Numbered from the stretch's first letter, positions 37,237-46,710 are shown. The stretch: DNA of 64,000 nucleotides from Rhodopseudomonas rhenobacensis (GCF_014203125.1 NZ_JACHIH010000001.1:293546-357545); one strand, 5' to 3'. Translations and numbers: made by a program. The notes: generated from the letters alone by a model not told the origin.

Positions 37237-37344
37237 CGTCTCATCCCATCGCGAGGGCTCATACAGGCCTTACGCGCCGCCAAGCCGTTCGTTACGCGGC
37301 TTACACCAACAATTTCACATTGCCAGCATGGCGCAATCACGAAA

Positions 37345-37372
37345 CAGCGAGCCGGGTTGCCCCGGCTCGCTG
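37345..37372 (-). terminator. Strong hairpin downstream of the fasciclin gene
   Basis: A perfect 12-base-pair stem (37345-37356 with 37361-37372) with a 4-base loop; TTTCG follows on the minus strand. It is likely the terminator separating the fasciclin gene from the cytochrome b operon. Confidence 0.7.
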
Positions 37373-37395
37373 GCGCATCCTGTTTCAGGAGCGCA

Positions 37396-37432
37396 CACCG
37401 CATCCCGCGGGGGACGACATCGGGATGCGGTG
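37396..37432 (-). terminator. Second hairpin just after the fasciclin stop
   Basis: CACCGCATCCCG at 37396-37407 pairs perfectly with CGGGATGCGGTG at 37421-37432 over a 13-base loop. It lies 14 bases past the stop and has no T-run. Confidence 0.6.
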
Positions 37433-37446
37433 GGACCCTTGTGGCG

Positions 37447-38034
37447 TTACGACGCGGGCATCAGCACGGTGTCGACGACGTGGATCACGCCGTTCGACTG
37501 GTTGACGTTGGCGATCGTCACCGTCGAGCTGCCGCCCTTGGCATCGGTCAGCATCACCTTGCCGCCGGCCGCCTTCACGGTCAGCACTTCGCCTTCCACC
37601 GTGGTGAGCTTCTTGCCGTCGGTGAGATCGGCGGCCTCGAGCTTGCCCGGCACCACGTGATAGGTAAGGATCTTGGTCAGCGCCGCCTTGTTCTCCGGCT
37701 TCACCAGCGTGTCGACGGTGCCGGCGGGCAGCTTGGCGAACGCCGCATTGGTCGGCGCGAACACGGTGAACGGTCCCTTACTCTCCAACGTCTCGACCAG
37801 GCCGGCGGCCTTCACCGCGGCGACCAGCGTGGTGTGATCCTTGGAATTGACCGCGTTCTGCACGATGTTCTTCGACGGGAACATGGCGGCGCCGCCGACC
37901 ATCACGGTCTTCTCGCCGCTCATTTCGCTCTTCATCATCTTCTTGTCTTCGGCGCTGGCGGGCGCGATGACGCTGGTGGCGAGGGCAAGGGCGCCGAAAG
38001 CCGCGGCGGACAGCAAGGCAATGCGCTTGGACAT
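37447..38034 (-). CDS. Exported fasciclin (FAS1) domain protein
   Basis: The 195-residue protein has a signal peptide (about residues 1-28) and one FAS1 domain with [15 protein letters not shown], then Leu-Thr-Tyr-His-Val-Val-Pro-Gly and a closing Ile-His-Val-Val-Asp-Thr-Val-Leu. FAS1 domains mediate adhesion or protein contacts. A Lys/Met-rich stretch links the signal and the domain. ATG 38034 gives the signal peptide; the frame extends 24 codons upstream. Confidence 0.95.
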   Translation of the reverse strand: MSKRIALLSAAAFGALALATSVIAPASAEDKKMMKSEMSGEKTVMVGGAAMFPSKNIVQNAVNSKDHTTLVAAVKAAGLVETLESKGPFTVFAPTNAAFAKLPAGTVDTLVKPENKAALTKILTYHVVPGKLEAADLTDGKKLTTVEGEVLTVKAAGGKVMLTDAKGGSSTVTIANVNQSNGVIHVVDTVLMPAS

Positions 38035-38469
38035 GTGTTTCTCCCGTTTTGAATTCGACTGACCGGCGGAGTTCCGCAGGCATGATTGAAGGGGCAGCAC
38101 GACCACGCCGCTCGTTCGCGTGGAGCTTTACGTCGTCGCTGGCCGAGTTACGCGTGCAGTTTCGGTCAGTTTCAGAAAGTTCTTTTTTGCCGCAGGCTGA
38201 AACTAATCGCGCGATGTCACGTGGCGGTCGCATCGACGGAACAACGAGCGCTGGACTCCCCTCCACGCAAGGGGAGGGGAGCGCGCTGCCGCTGTGGCCG
38301 CGTCGGCGATTCAAAGCTGGCGCCCAACGTCCCCGGCTCGAGCAGGCCCGCCTCGTCGCCCAACGTCTCCGTTGCCTTGCCGCGCGCGTTCTTGCTATCA
38401 CCGCCATCATCTCGCGCGATCGCCCTTCGCCCGCCCCTACCAATTGCCTGAAGCATTCCAGGATCCCTC
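38035..38469. other. Divergent promoter region between the fasciclin gene and matB
   Basis: About 435 bases with no recognised gene. It holds a half copy of repeat family D at 38257-38282 and presumably promoters in both directions. No operator motif could be named. Confidence 0.5.
38257..38282. repeat. Half copy of repeat family D
   Basis: CTCCCCTCCACGCAAGGGGA then GGGGAG forms a small palindrome like the ends of the full family D elements. Confidence 0.6.
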
Positions 38470-39984
38470 ATGAACGCCAATCTGTTTGCCCAGCTGTTCG
38501 ACGGCCTCGATGATCCGGACCGGCTCGCGATTGAAACCGGGGACGGCGGACGGATCGGCTATGGCGAGTTGGTCGCGCGCGCCGGGCGGGTGGCGAACGT
38601 GCTGGTGGCGCGCGGCGTCAAGGCCGGCGACCGCGTTGCGGCGCAAACCGAAAAGTCGGTTGAAGCGTTGGTGCTCTACCTCGCCACGGTGCGCGCCGGC
38701 GCGGTCTATCTGCCGCTCAACACCGCCTATACGCTGCACGAGTTGGAGTATTTCATCACCGACGCCGAGCCGAAGCTGGTGGTGTGCGATCCGGCCAAGC
38801 GCGACGGCATCGCGGCGATCGCCGCCAAGGTCGGCGCCGGCGTGGAGACGCTCGGCGCCGACGGCCAGGGCTCGCTGACCGAGGCCGCAGCCGCCGCCTC
38901 GCCCACGTTCGAGACCGTCAAGCGCGACGGCGACGATCTCGCCGCGATCCTCTACACCTCCGGCACCACCGGGCGCTCCAAGGGGGCGATGCTGAGCCAC
39001 GACAATCTGGCGTCGAATTCGAAGACGCTGGTGGATTACTGGCGCTTCACCGAGCGCGACGTGCTGATCCACGCGCTGCCGATCTATCACACCCACGGCC
39101 TGTTCGTGGCCAGCAACGTCACGTTGTTCGCCCGCGCCGCGATGATCTTCCTGCCGAAGCTCGATGCCGAGCGGATCATCGAGCTGATGAGCCGCGCCAC
39201 CGTGCTGATGGGGGTGCCGACGTTCTACACCCGGCTGCTGCAGAGCGAGAGATTGACCAAGGACGCCGCGCGCAACATGCGGCTGTTCATCTCCGGCTCC
39301 GCGCCGCTGTTGGCCGACACCCATCGCGAATGGGCGGCGCGCACCGGCCACGCCGTGCTGGAGCGCTACGGCATGACCGAGACCAACATGAACACTTCGA
39401 ATCCCTATGACGGCGCGCGGCTGCCGGGCTCGGTCGGCCCGGCGCTGCCCGGCGTCGACGCCCGGGTGGTCGATCCGGAGAGCGGCGCTGAATTGCCGCG
39501 CGGCGAAATCGGCATGATCGAGGTCAGGGGCCGCAACGTGTTCAAGGGCTATTGGCGGATGCCGGAGAAGACCCGATCCGAATTCCGCGACGACGGTTAC
39601 TTCATCACCGGCGACCTCGGCAAGATCGACGCCGACGGCTATGTCCATATCCTCGGCCGCGGCAAGGATCTGGTGATCACCGGCGGCTTCAACGTCTATC
39701 CGAAGGAAGTCGAGTGCGAGATCGACGCGCTCGCCGGCGTGGTGGAATCCGCGGTGATCGGCGTGCCGCACGCCGATTTCGGCGAGGGCGTCACCGCATT
39801 GGTGGTGCGCGACAAGGGCTCAAGCGTCGACGAGGCCGGCATCCTCACCGCGCTGGAGGGCCAGCTCGCCAAATTCAAGATGCCGAAGCGGGTGATCTTC
39901 GTCGATGACCTGCCGCGCAATACCATGGGCAAGGTGCAAAAGAATATTTTGCGCGAGACGTATGCAGGACTCTACGCGAAGTAG
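38470..39984 (+). CDS. matB: Malonyl-CoA synthetase (malonate-CoA ligase)
   Basis: The 504-residue acyl-CoA synthetase is closely similar in recalled sequence and length to the crystallised R. palustris MatB, which makes malonyl-CoA from malonate, ATP and CoA. It has the P-loop Tyr-Thr-Ser-Gly-Thr-Thr-Gly-Arg-Ser-Lys-Gly, the substrate-region Tyr-His-Thr-His-Gly-Leu-Phe, Arg-Tyr-Gly-Met-Thr-Glu-Thr-Asn-Met, and the catalytic Lys488 in Arg-Asn-Thr-Met-Gly-Lys. That lysine is the residue reported to be acetylated in RpMatB. No malonate transporter or decarboxylase is next to it. Confidence 0.95.
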   Translation: MNANLFAQLFDGLDDPDRLAIETGDGGRIGYGELVARAGRVANVLVARGVKAGDRVAAQTEKSVEALVLYLATVRAGAVYLPLNTAYTLHELEYFITDAEPKLVVCDPAKRDGIAAIAAKVGAGVETLGADGQGSLTEAAAAASPTFETVKRDGDDLAAILYTSGTTGRSKGAMLSHDNLASNSKTLVDYWRFTERDVLIHALPIYHTHGLFVASNVTLFARAAMIFLPKLDAERIIELMSRATVLMGVPTFYTRLLQSERLTKDAARNMRLFISGSAPLLADTHREWAARTGHAVLERYGMTETNMNTSNPYDGARLPGSVGPALPGVDARVVDPESGAELPRGEIGMIEVRGRNVFKGYWRMPEKTRSEFRDDGYFITGDLGKIDADGYVHILGRGKDLVITGGFNVYPKEVECEIDALAGVVESAVIGVPHADFGEGVTALVVRDKGSSVDEAGILTALEGQLAKFKMPKRVIFVDDLPRNTMGKVQKNILRETYAGLYAK

Positions 39985-40040
39985 CGCGCCGTCGGCGCGA
40001 CCGCTGCAGCTCTAAAGTTCGAAAGACGACGCCGAGTTCA

Positions 40041-40142
40041 CCTCTCCCATTGGGAGAGGTCGGCGCGTAGCGCCGGGTGAGGGGTTACGCCCTCTCGATA
40101 GACCGTACCCCCTCACCCCAACCCTCTCCCCATGGGAGAGGG
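40041..40142. repeat. Intergenic palindromic repeat, family D, copy 3
   Basis: CCTCTCCCATTGGGAGAGG on the left and CCCTCTCCCCATGGGAGAGG on the right flank inverted GGTGAGGGGTTACG / GTACCCCCTCACC arms. It lies between matB and the SDR gene. Confidence 0.88.
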
Positions 40143-40256
40143 AGTTCGCTGCCAATGTTGCACCACTGCATTCACAACGCCGAACACTCTCACCGCCGTT
40201 CCTTGACAGCGGCGGCGCGGCACCGCAAACCTCCGGCAAAATAAACCGGAGGATGC

Positions 40257-41063
40257 ATGTTCAAGGATCTGTTTTCGCTGCACGGCCGCGTGGCGCTGAT
40301 CACCGGCGGTTCGCGCGGCATCGGCAAGATGATCGCCGCGGGCTTCCTCGCCCAAGGCGCGGCGCGCGTCTACATCACCGCGCGAAAAGCCGGACCCTGT
40401 GAAGCCACCGCGCAAGAACTCACCGCGCAATATGACGGCGAGTGCATCGCGCTGCCGATCGATATTTCCACGCTGGCCGGCATCGAGTTGCTGGCCGCCG
40501 AATTCGGCAAGCGCGAACCCAAGCTCGACATCCTGGTCAACAATGCCGGCGCCGCCTGGGGTGCGGATTTCGACGAATTTCCGGAAAGCGGCTGGGACAA
40601 GGTCGTCGACCTCAACCTGAAGACGCCGTTCTTTCTCACCAAGGCCTTGCACGCGCCGCTGCGCGTTGCCGCAACCGCCGAGCGGCCCGGCAAGGTGATC
40701 AACATCGCCTCGATCGACGGCATCTTCGTCAATCCGCTGGAGACCTACCCCTACGCCGCCAGCAAGGCCGGGCTGATCCACCTGACGCGGCGGATGGCGG
40801 TGCGCCTGATCAAGGACCACGTCGTGGTGACCGCGATCGCGCCGGGGCCGTTCTCCTCCGACATGAACAAGGCCGCGCGGGACAACGCCGACGCGGTGGC
40901 GAGCCGGGTGCCGGCGGGCCGCATCGGCAGCGACCAGGACATGGCGGGGGCGGCGATCTATCTCGCCTCGCGCGCCGGCGACTACGTGGTCGGCGCTACG
41001 CTCGCGGTCGACGGCGGCATCGTCTACGCCAATCCGGGCTTCCAGGGCGAGGGCTGGGACTGA
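40257..41063 (+). CDS. SDR family oxidoreductase
   Basis: The 268-residue classical short-chain dehydrogenase has the cofactor motif Thr-Gly-Gly-Ser-Arg-Gly-Ile-Gly, Asn-Asn-Ala-Gly, the catalytic Ser in Asn-Ile-Ala-Ser-Ile-Asp-Gly, and Tyr-Pro-Tyr-Ala-Ala-Ser-Lys. Arg after the glycine motif suggests NADP. The substrate is unknown; closest in style are 3-ketoacyl reductase or rhlG-like enzymes. Confidence 0.92.
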   Translation: MFKDLFSLHGRVALITGGSRGIGKMIAAGFLAQGAARVYITARKAGPCEATAQELTAQYDGECIALPIDISTLAGIELLAAEFGKREPKLDILVNNAGAAWGADFDEFPESGWDKVVDLNLKTPFFLTKALHAPLRVAATAERPGKVINIASIDGIFVNPLETYPYAASKAGLIHLTRRMAVRLIKDHVVVTAIAPGPFSSDMNKAARDNADAVASRVPAGRIGSDQDMAGAAIYLASRAGDYVVGATLAVDGGIVYANPGFQGEGWD

Positions 41064-41081
41064 GCGCGACGTCGCCCGCGG

Positions 41082-41597
41082 CTATTGCGGCTGCGGGCGG
41101 CCGTAGTCCGGCGCCAGCAGCCGGTTGCGCAGCAGGAAGTTCACCGCGCGGGCCCAGGAATCGTCGGTGTTGCCGCGGAAATCCGCGCTCATCGCCGTCA
41201 CCAGGTGCCCGGTCCGGGTGTTGCGCAGATAGACGTTCATATTGAGGATCAGGTTGGAGACCTTCTGCACCTGGCCGGTAATGGCGATGTCGGCGCCGAG
41301 CTGTTGCGCCAGCTGCACGTCGCAGCCGCCGCAGGCCTGCAGGTTTTTCGCGTGCGCCGCAGAATTGATCGGCGCGATATCCAGCACCTGATACTTGCCG
41401 GAGGCCGCCAGCCCCTTGCGCAGCTGATCGCCGGAGCGCATCAGCCGCGCCTGTTCGTCGGCGCGCGCGCCTTCGATCTCGCCCTGCAGGCTGGTGTCCA
41501 GCAGCTCGAAATCGAACACCGCGACCTTGGGCGCGTCCTCGGCCTGCGCCGGCGCCCCAAGCAACAGCAGCGCGATCAGCCATCCAGCATTTCGCAT
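41082..41597 (-). CDS. DUF3280-type exported protein of the PQQ-alcohol system
   Basis: The 171-residue protein has a signal peptide (about residues 1-20, ending Ala-Gln-Ala) and the pattern Val-Ala-Val-Phe-Asp-Phe-Glu-Leu-Leu-Asp-Thr-Ser then Gly-Gln-Val-Gln-Lys-Val-Ser-Asn-Leu-Ile-Leu seen in DUF3280/DUF2380 proteins. Cysteines in Ala-Cys-Gly-Gly-Cys-Asp could form a disulfide. Members travel with quinoprotein dehydrogenase ABC genes. It is divergent from the substrate-binding protein gene (122 bases between starts). Function unknown. Confidence 0.8.
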   Translation of the reverse strand: MRNAGWLIALLLLGAPAQAEDAPKVAVFDFELLDTSLQGEIEGARADEQARLMRSGDQLRKGLAASGKYQVLDIAPINSAAHAKNLQACGGCDVQLAQQLGADIAITGQVQKVSNLILNMNVYLRNTRTGHLVTAMSADFRGNTDDSWARAVNFLLRNRLLAPDYGRPQPQ

Positions 41598-41719
41598 CAG
41601 CGAGATCCGTGTTCGGCCCGCGGGCAAATTGTCACTTGCAACGTAGCCCGGTTCAGCCATCCTTCAAGCTCCAAGGTCGCTCAACGGTTCCCAACGAAGC
41701 GGCCCAGCAGGGAGACGTC

Positions 41720-42904
41720 ATGATCCGAGCGATGGCCGCCGCGCTGCTGCTCTGTGCGCTCGGCGGCATGGCGCGGGCGGCGGAGCCGGTCGAGATCCGG
41801 ATCGGCTATCTCGGCCGCGCCGCGAGCACGCCGACGCTGTCGCTGCTCGATCAGCCGGCACCCGACGACGGCCTCGCCGGCGCGCGGCTGGCGATCGAAG
41901 ACAACAATACCACCGGCCGGTTCCTCAACCAGCGTTTCACGCTCGACGACATCCGCCTGAAGGATGGCGACGACCCAGCCAAGGCGGCCGTGGCGCTGGC
42001 CGATCGCGGCACCGGCTTCATCATCACGGATTTGGCCGCCGACGATCTGCTGCAGGCTGCCGACGCGGTGCACGACCGCGGCGTCATGCTGCTCAACGCA
42101 GGCGCCATCGACGACCGGCTGCGCGAACAGGACTGCCGCGGCAACGTCCTGCACACCGCGCCGACCCGCAGCATGCTGGCGGATGGCCTCGCGCAATATC
42201 TGGTCTGGAAGCAATGGAAGCGCTGGCTGCTGGTGGTCGGCTCGCATGACGAGGACAAGGCGTTCGGCGATGCGCTGCGCCGCGCCGCCACCCGGTTCGG
42301 CGCCAAGATCGTGCAGGAGCGGGTGTTCGAGGACACCGGCGGCGCGCGGCGTACCGACAGCGGCGTGACGCTGATCCAGCGGCAGATGCCGGTGTTCACG
42401 CAATCCGCTCCCGCTTACGACGTGCTGGTCGCCGCCGACGAGAGCGAGGTGTTCGCCAACTACCTGCCATATCGCACCTGGGATCCGAGGCCGGTGGCAG
42501 GCTCCGCCGGGCTCAAGCCGGTGAGTTGGGACGCCGCGCAAGACCAATGGGGCGCGGTGCAGATGCAGAACCGCTTCATGAAGCTGAATGCGCGGCGGAT
42601 GAGCGCGCGCGACATGCAGGCCTGGATCGCGGCGCGGATGATCGGCGAGGCGGCATCGCGTGGCAACTCCGCAGAGCCGAAGGCGTTGCGCGCTGTGCTG
42701 CACGGGCCGGATTTCGCCATCGCCGCGTTCAAGGGCCAGCGCCTCTCGCTGCGCGACTGGAACGGGCAGTTGCGCCAGCCGATCCTGCTGGTCGACGGCC
42801 GCATGGTGGTGTCGGTGTCGCCGCAGGAGGGATTCCTGCACCAATTCTCCGAGCTCGACACGCTGGGCGTCGACCGTCCGGAAACCAAATGCAAGTTGAA
42901 GTGA
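41720..42904 (+). CDS. ABC transporter substrate-binding protein, PQQ-dehydrogenase-associated
   Basis: The 394-residue protein has a signal peptide (about residues 1-20, Ala-Arg-Ala-Ala end) and a branched-chain amino acid binding-protein fold beginning Ile-Arg-Ile-Gly-Tyr-Leu-Gly-Arg. It matches the class (TIGR03863 as I recall) found with PQQ alcohol dehydrogenases. It begins the run of ABC genes at 41.7-46.4 kb. An AGGGA-type ribosome-binding site at 41708-41712 supports the start. Its ligand is unknown. A family A repeat separates it from the propeller gene. Confidence 0.88.
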   Translation: MIRAMAAALLLCALGGMARAAEPVEIRIGYLGRAASTPTLSLLDQPAPDDGLAGARLAIEDNNTTGRFLNQRFTLDDIRLKDGDDPAKAAVALADRGTGFIITDLAADDLLQAADAVHDRGVMLLNAGAIDDRLREQDCRGNVLHTAPTRSMLADGLAQYLVWKQWKRWLLVVGSHDEDKAFGDALRRAATRFGAKIVQERVFEDTGGARRTDSGVTLIQRQMPVFTQSAPAYDVLVAADESEVFANYLPYRTWDPRPVAGSAGLKPVSWDAAQDQWGAVQMQNRFMKLNARRMSARDMQAWIAARMIGEAASRGNSAEPKALRAVLHGPDFAIAAFKGQRLSLRDWNGQLRQPILLVDGRMVVSVSPQEGFLHQFSELDTLGVDRPETKCKLK

Positions 42905-42944
42905 GGACGGGGCGGATGAGAAACGAGTCGCGCATTTCGAAGCT

Positions 42945-43081
42945 CGTGTCCCGGGCGCGGCGCAGCGCGAAGCGCTGCTCCGCAGACCCGGGACCGTTCC
43001 AAGCGCTGCGGTCCGTAACGGCCCCGGCTCTGCAGCGCACCACGCCGCAACAGCGGCGCGCTGCGCTGCGTCCGGGGCACG
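42945..43081. repeat. Intergenic palindromic repeat, family A, copy 7
   Basis: Starts GTGTCCCGGGCGCGGCGCAG, contains CCGTAACGGCCCCGGCTCTG and ends CGTCCGGGGCACG. It is located inside the PQQ/ABC gene run. Confidence 0.9.
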
Positions 43082-43122
43082 ATTCCATTGCTAAAGCCGG
43101 TCATCGGGTCACCGAACGCGCA

Positions 43123-44094
43123 ATGACCCGCGGCGTAATCGCAGCAACCTTCATCCTCTCACTCGTCGTCTCGACGCCCGCTTCTGCCTATGTCGCCTAT
43201 GTCTCCAACGAAAAGAGCAACACCGTCTCGGTGATCGACACCGACACATGGGCGGTGACCGCGACCATCAAGGTCGGGCAGCGGCCGCGCGGCATCGAAT
43301 TCACCCGCGACGGCAGATTCGTGCTGGTCGCGGTCGGCGATGACGACACCATCGAGCTGATCGACGCCGCCACCCACCAGATCGTCGACAAGCTGCCGTC
43401 CGGCCCCGATCCGGAACTGTTCGTGCAGGACCAAAGCGGCAAGACGCTCTACGTCGCCAACGAGAACGACAACACCGTCACCATCATCGATCTGGAGAAG
43501 CGGGTGCGCACGGGCGACGTGCAGGTCGGCGTCGAGCCGGAGGGCATGGCGATCAGCCCGGACGGCAAGATCCTGATCAACACCTCCGAGACCACCAACA
43601 TGGCGCATTTCATCGACACCGCGACGCGGCAGATCGTCGGCAATGTGCTGGTGGATTCGCGGCCGCGCTTCGCCGAATTCAAGCGCGACAATTCCGAGCT
43701 CTGGGTGTCGTCGGAAATCGGCGGCACCGTCTCGGTGATCGATCCGGGCAAACGGGAAGTCACCGGCAAGATCAGCTTCGCGGTGCCGGGGATGCGGCGC
43801 GAGGCGATCCAGCCGGTCGGCATCGCGATGACGGCCGACGGCGCCACCGCCTTCGTGGCGCTGGGACCCGCCAACCGCGTCGCGGTGGTCGACGCCAAGA
43901 CCCACGAGGTGAAGAAGTATCTGTTGGTCGGGCAACGGGTCTGGCACATGGCGTTCACCCCGGACGAAAAGTATCTGCTGGTCACCAACGGCGTCTCCAA
44001 CGACGTCTCGGTGATCGACGTTGCCGCACAAAAGGTCTTCAAGACCATCCAGGTCGGTGAATTGCCTTGGGGCATTACGATTGCGCCGAAATGA
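43123..44094 (+). CDS. Periplasmic YVTN-type beta-propeller, PQQ-dependent catabolism-associated
   Basis: The 323-residue protein has a signal peptide (about residues 1-22) and seven blade-like repeats of the form Val-Ser-Val-Ile-Asp plus Tyr-Val-Ala-Asn-Glu, as in the TIGR03866 class linked to PQQ alcohol oxidation. The propeller probably binds a protein or cofactor in the periplasm. Its stop overlaps the ATPase start (ATGA). The frame stays open 199 codons upstream across the repeat, which is not counted as coding. Confidence 0.92.
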   Translation: MTRGVIAATFILSLVVSTPASAYVAYVSNEKSNTVSVIDTDTWAVTATIKVGQRPRGIEFTRDGRFVLVAVGDDDTIELIDAATHQIVDKLPSGPDPELFVQDQSGKTLYVANENDNTVTIIDLEKRVRTGDVQVGVEPEGMAISPDGKILINTSETTNMAHFIDTATRQIVGNVLVDSRPRFAEFKRDNSELWVSSEIGGTVSVIDPGKREVTGKISFAVPGMRREAIQPVGIAMTADGATAFVALGPANRVAVVDAKTHEVKKYLLVGQRVWHMAFTPDEKYLLVTNGVSNDVSVIDVAAQKVFKTIQVGELPWGITIAPK

Positions 44095-44900
44095 CGGTGG
44101 CCGATTTGCCCAGGGCCGGGATCGACAGCGCCGCTGCGCCGCGCAGCTCCGCCGCGGTCGCGGCCTTATCGATAGAGGGCGTCTCGTACAGTTATGGCGC
44201 CCGCCGCGCACTGCATGACGTGTCGTTCGCCGTGCAGCCGGCCAGTTTCACAGCACTGCTCGGCCTCAACGGCGCCGGCAAGTCGACGCTGGTGGCGCTG
44301 ATCACCAGGCTGTTCGGACTGCAGTCCGGGAGGATCAGCATTTTTGGTGACGACATCGCCAGCGCGCCTGGAGAAGCGCTGCGGCAGCTCGGCGTCGTGT
44401 TCCAGCCGCGCACCCTCGATCTAGACCTGTCGGTGATGCAGAACCTGCAATATCACGCCGCGCTGCACGGCATCGGCCGCGGCGAGGCGCGCAGCCGCGC
44501 CGACCAGCTGCTGACGCGGATCGGCCTCGCCGATCGCGCCGGCAACAAGGTGCGCGATCTCTCCGGCGGACAGATGCGCCGGCTGGAGATCGCCCGCGCT
44601 CTGCTGCACCGGCCGCGGCTGTTGCTGCTGGATGAAGCGACCGTCGGGCTCGACGTCAAGGCTAGAGCCGATCTCATCGGCCACGTCCGCCGGCTGGTGA
44701 CCGACGACGGCGTGAGCGTCTTATGGACAACGCATCTGTTCGACGAGATCGAAGCTTCCGACGATCTGGTGATCCTGCATCACGGCGAAGTGCTGGCGCG
44801 CGGCGCCATCGCGAAGATCGCAACCGACACCGGCACGGAGGGTCTGCACGCCGCGTTCCGGCAGCTCACCGGCACCGACCATCTGGGAGGCGCTTCATGA
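44091..44900 (+). CDS. ABC transporter ATP-binding protein, PQQ-dehydrogenase-associated
   Basis: The 269-residue ATPase has Walker A Gly-Leu-Asn-Gly-Ala-Gly-Lys-Ser-Thr, signature Leu-Ser-Gly-Gly-Gln-Met-Arg-Arg and Walker B Leu-Leu-Leu-Leu-Asp-Glu-Ala-Thr. It resembles the ABC-2 exporter ATPases of the TIGR03864 class. It overlaps both neighbours (ATGA at each junction) and forms an exporter with the permease that follows. Confidence 0.94.
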   Translation: MTVADLPRAGIDSAAAPRSSAAVAALSIEGVSYSYGARRALHDVSFAVQPASFTALLGLNGAGKSTLVALITRLFGLQSGRISIFGDDIASAPGEALRQLGVVFQPRTLDLDLSVMQNLQYHAALHGIGRGEARSRADQLLTRIGLADRAGNKVRDLSGGQMRRLEIARALLHRPRLLLLDEATVGLDVKARADLIGHVRRLVTDDGVSVLWTTHLFDEIEASDDLVILHHGEVLARGAIAKIATDTGTEGLHAAFRQLTGTDHLGGAS

Positions 44901-45742
44901 GTGCGCCCGCGCTCGAGCGGCCGACCGGATTTACCCCGGCGCAGTATCTGATCTGCCTCAACGGCATCGTCTGGCGCGAGGCCTTGCGCTTTCTGCATCA
45001 GCGCGAGCGCTTCGTCTCGGCGCTGGTGCGGCCCTTGGTGTGGCTGTTCATCTTCGCCGCCGGCTTTCGCCAGGTGTTGGGGATTTCCATCATCCCGCCC
45101 TACGAGACCTACATTCTCTACGAGGTCTATATCACCCCCGGACTGATGGCGATGATCCAGCTGTTCAACGGCATGCAATCGTCGCTCTCGATGGTGTACG
45201 ACCGCGAGATGGGCAATATGCGGACCTTGTTGGTCAGCCCGTTGCCGCGCTGGTACCTGCTCAGCTGCAAGCTTCTGGCCGGCACCGCGGTGTCGATCCT
45301 GCAGGTCTATGCGTTTCTCGCGATCGCCTGGTTCTGGGACATCGAGCCGCCGCACATCGGCTATCTCACGGTGCTGCCGGCGCTGGCGTTGACCGGGCTG
45401 ATGCTGGGCGCGCTTGGGATGCTGATTTCGTCCGGCATCAAGCAGCTGGAGAATTTCGCCGGGGTGATGAACTTCGTGATCTTCCCGATGTTCTTCGCCT
45501 CATCAGCGCTGTATCCGCTGTGGCGGGTGCTGGAAGGCAGCCCGGCGCTTTACTATGTGTGTCAGTTCAACCCGTTCACCCATGCGGTCGAGCTGATTAG
45601 GTTCGCGCTGTACGGCCAGATCAACTGGATCTCGCTGGCGGTGGTCGGTGGCTCTACCGCGGCGTTCCTGATCGGCGCGATGCTGGCCTATAATCCGTCG
45701 CGCGGTCTCGGCCGCCGCGGCGCCGCGGGAGGCGAAACGTGA
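44897..45742 (+). CDS. ABC-2 type transporter permease, PQQ-dehydrogenase-associated (PedC-like)
   Basis: The 281-residue protein has six membrane helices and the ABC-2 permease segment Glu-Met-Gly-Asn-Met-Arg-Thr-Leu-Leu-Val-Ser-Pro-Leu-Pro-Arg-Trp. It matches the class (TIGR03861) named after PedC of the phenylethanol oxidation system. ABC-2 permeases usually export, so the transporter probably moves a substance out to the periplasm rather than importing the ligand of the 41.7-kb binding protein. The next gene starts in its stop. Confidence 0.93.
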   Translation: MSAPALERPTGFTPAQYLICLNGIVWREALRFLHQRERFVSALVRPLVWLFIFAAGFRQVLGISIIPPYETYILYEVYITPGLMAMIQLFNGMQSSLSMVYDREMGNMRTLLVSPLPRWYLLSCKLLAGTAVSILQVYAFLAIAWFWDIEPPHIGYLTVLPALALTGLMLGALGMLISSGIKQLENFAGVMNFVIFPMFFASSALYPLWRVLEGSPALYYVCQFNPFTHAVELIRFALYGQINWISLAVVGGSTAAFLIGAMLAYNPSRGLGRRGAAGGET

Positions 45743-46356
45743 GAGTGATTTCGCGCTTGATGTCGGCCTTGATGATGCTCGCGGGCGCGATCGACGCCGC
45801 ACACGCCGTCGATCCGCGCTATCCGGATTGGCCCTGCGTGCAGGCCAAGGTGCCGGAGATTTCGCTGAGCGCGGTGTGGACCGGGCCGCCGCTCGACGAG
45901 GCCAGCGGCAAATGGAAGGACAACGCCAAGATCAGCGCGCTGGTGGCGCGGCTGGCGCCGCGGCGCACGCCGATGGACGAAGCCGAAAAGCTGGTCGCGG
46001 ATTTTCTCAAGCAAGCCGGCGCCGACAAAACCGCCACCGGGACGTTGATTTTCGCAGGACTGTTCGACACCCTGAATGCCGAGCGCGGCTCGGTGCTGAA
46101 AGGGCTGGAGCGCGTCACCCGCAAGCAGCGCGCCGCCGCGGAGCGGATTCGCGCCGATACGCTGGCGTTGCAGGCGCTGCAGGGCGCCACGCCGCCGGAT
46201 GCCGGCAAGATCGAGCAGCTCGGCAATCAGCTGGTGTGGCAGACCAGAATCTTCGACGATCGCCGCCGCGTCGTCAGCTTCGTTTGCGAAGTCCCGGTGG
46301 CGATCGACCGCCGGCTGTTCGCGCTGGCCCGGGTGATCCAGCAGGAGATGGAGTAG
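45739..46356 (+). CDS. Exported protein of unknown function in the PQQ/ABC operon
   Basis: The 205-residue protein starts at a GTG overlapping the permease stop (GTGA). It has a signal peptide (about residues 5-23, Ala-His-Ala end), a Trp-Pro-Cys-Val-Gln motif early on, a second Cys near Phe-Val-Cys-Glu-Val-Pro, and helical, charged segments in between. It is the last gene of the tightly overlapped ABC run and belongs by position to the alcohol-oxidation island. The family was not recognised. Confidence 0.75.
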   Translation: MRVISRLMSALMMLAGAIDAAHAVDPRYPDWPCVQAKVPEISLSAVWTGPPLDEASGKWKDNAKISALVARLAPRRTPMDEAEKLVADFLKQAGADKTATGTLIFAGLFDTLNAERGSVLKGLERVTRKQRAAAERIRADTLALQALQGATPPDAGKIEQLGNQLVWQTRIFDDRRRVVSFVCEVPVAIDRRLFALARVIQQEME

Positions 46357-46438
46357 CTCGCGGACGAAACCGCGGCCATGTCCTACTTGCCGGCTAAGGG
46401 TACATTGAGCGCGCAGCTTGATCACGGGCACTGACTCA

Positions 46439-46590
46439 CCTCTCCCCGCTTGCGGGGAGAGGTCGACCCGGCGGAGCGCAGCGAAGCCGGGTCGGGTGAG
46501 GGGGCGCCTCGGCAAAACGCGGCGCCCCTTCACCCGGCGTGCCAAGCTTCGCTTGTCACGCCACCCTCTCCCCGCAAGCGGGGAGAGGGG
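46439..46590. repeat. Intergenic palindromic repeat, family D, copy 4
   Basis: CCTCTCCCCGCTTGCGGGGA and CCCTCTCCCCGCAAGCGGGG flank inverted GGGTGAGGGGGCGCC / GGCGCCCCTTCACCC arms. With a half family B element at 46661-46710 it fills most of the 436-base gap. Confidence 0.9.
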
Positions 46591-46660
46591 CCGATGCCGC
46601 GCCGCTTCGATTAACTTCGAGCTTGAATTACCAGCGAGCTTTTTCATCCACTGCCCCGTA

Positions 46661-46710
46661 GCAAGATTCCGGGTCCTCTCGCAGCTTCGCTGCTCGAACC
46701 CCGGAATGAC
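46661..46710. repeat. Half copy of repeat family B
   Basis: GCAAGATTCCGGGTCCTCTC then CCCCGGAATGAC corresponds to the right half of the full family B elements. Confidence 0.75.

Noticed and set aside
42526-44094. Long N-terminal extension of the propeller gene
   Set aside because: The extra 199 codons overlap the preceding gene in another frame and cross a family A repeat. The signal peptide begins at 43123.
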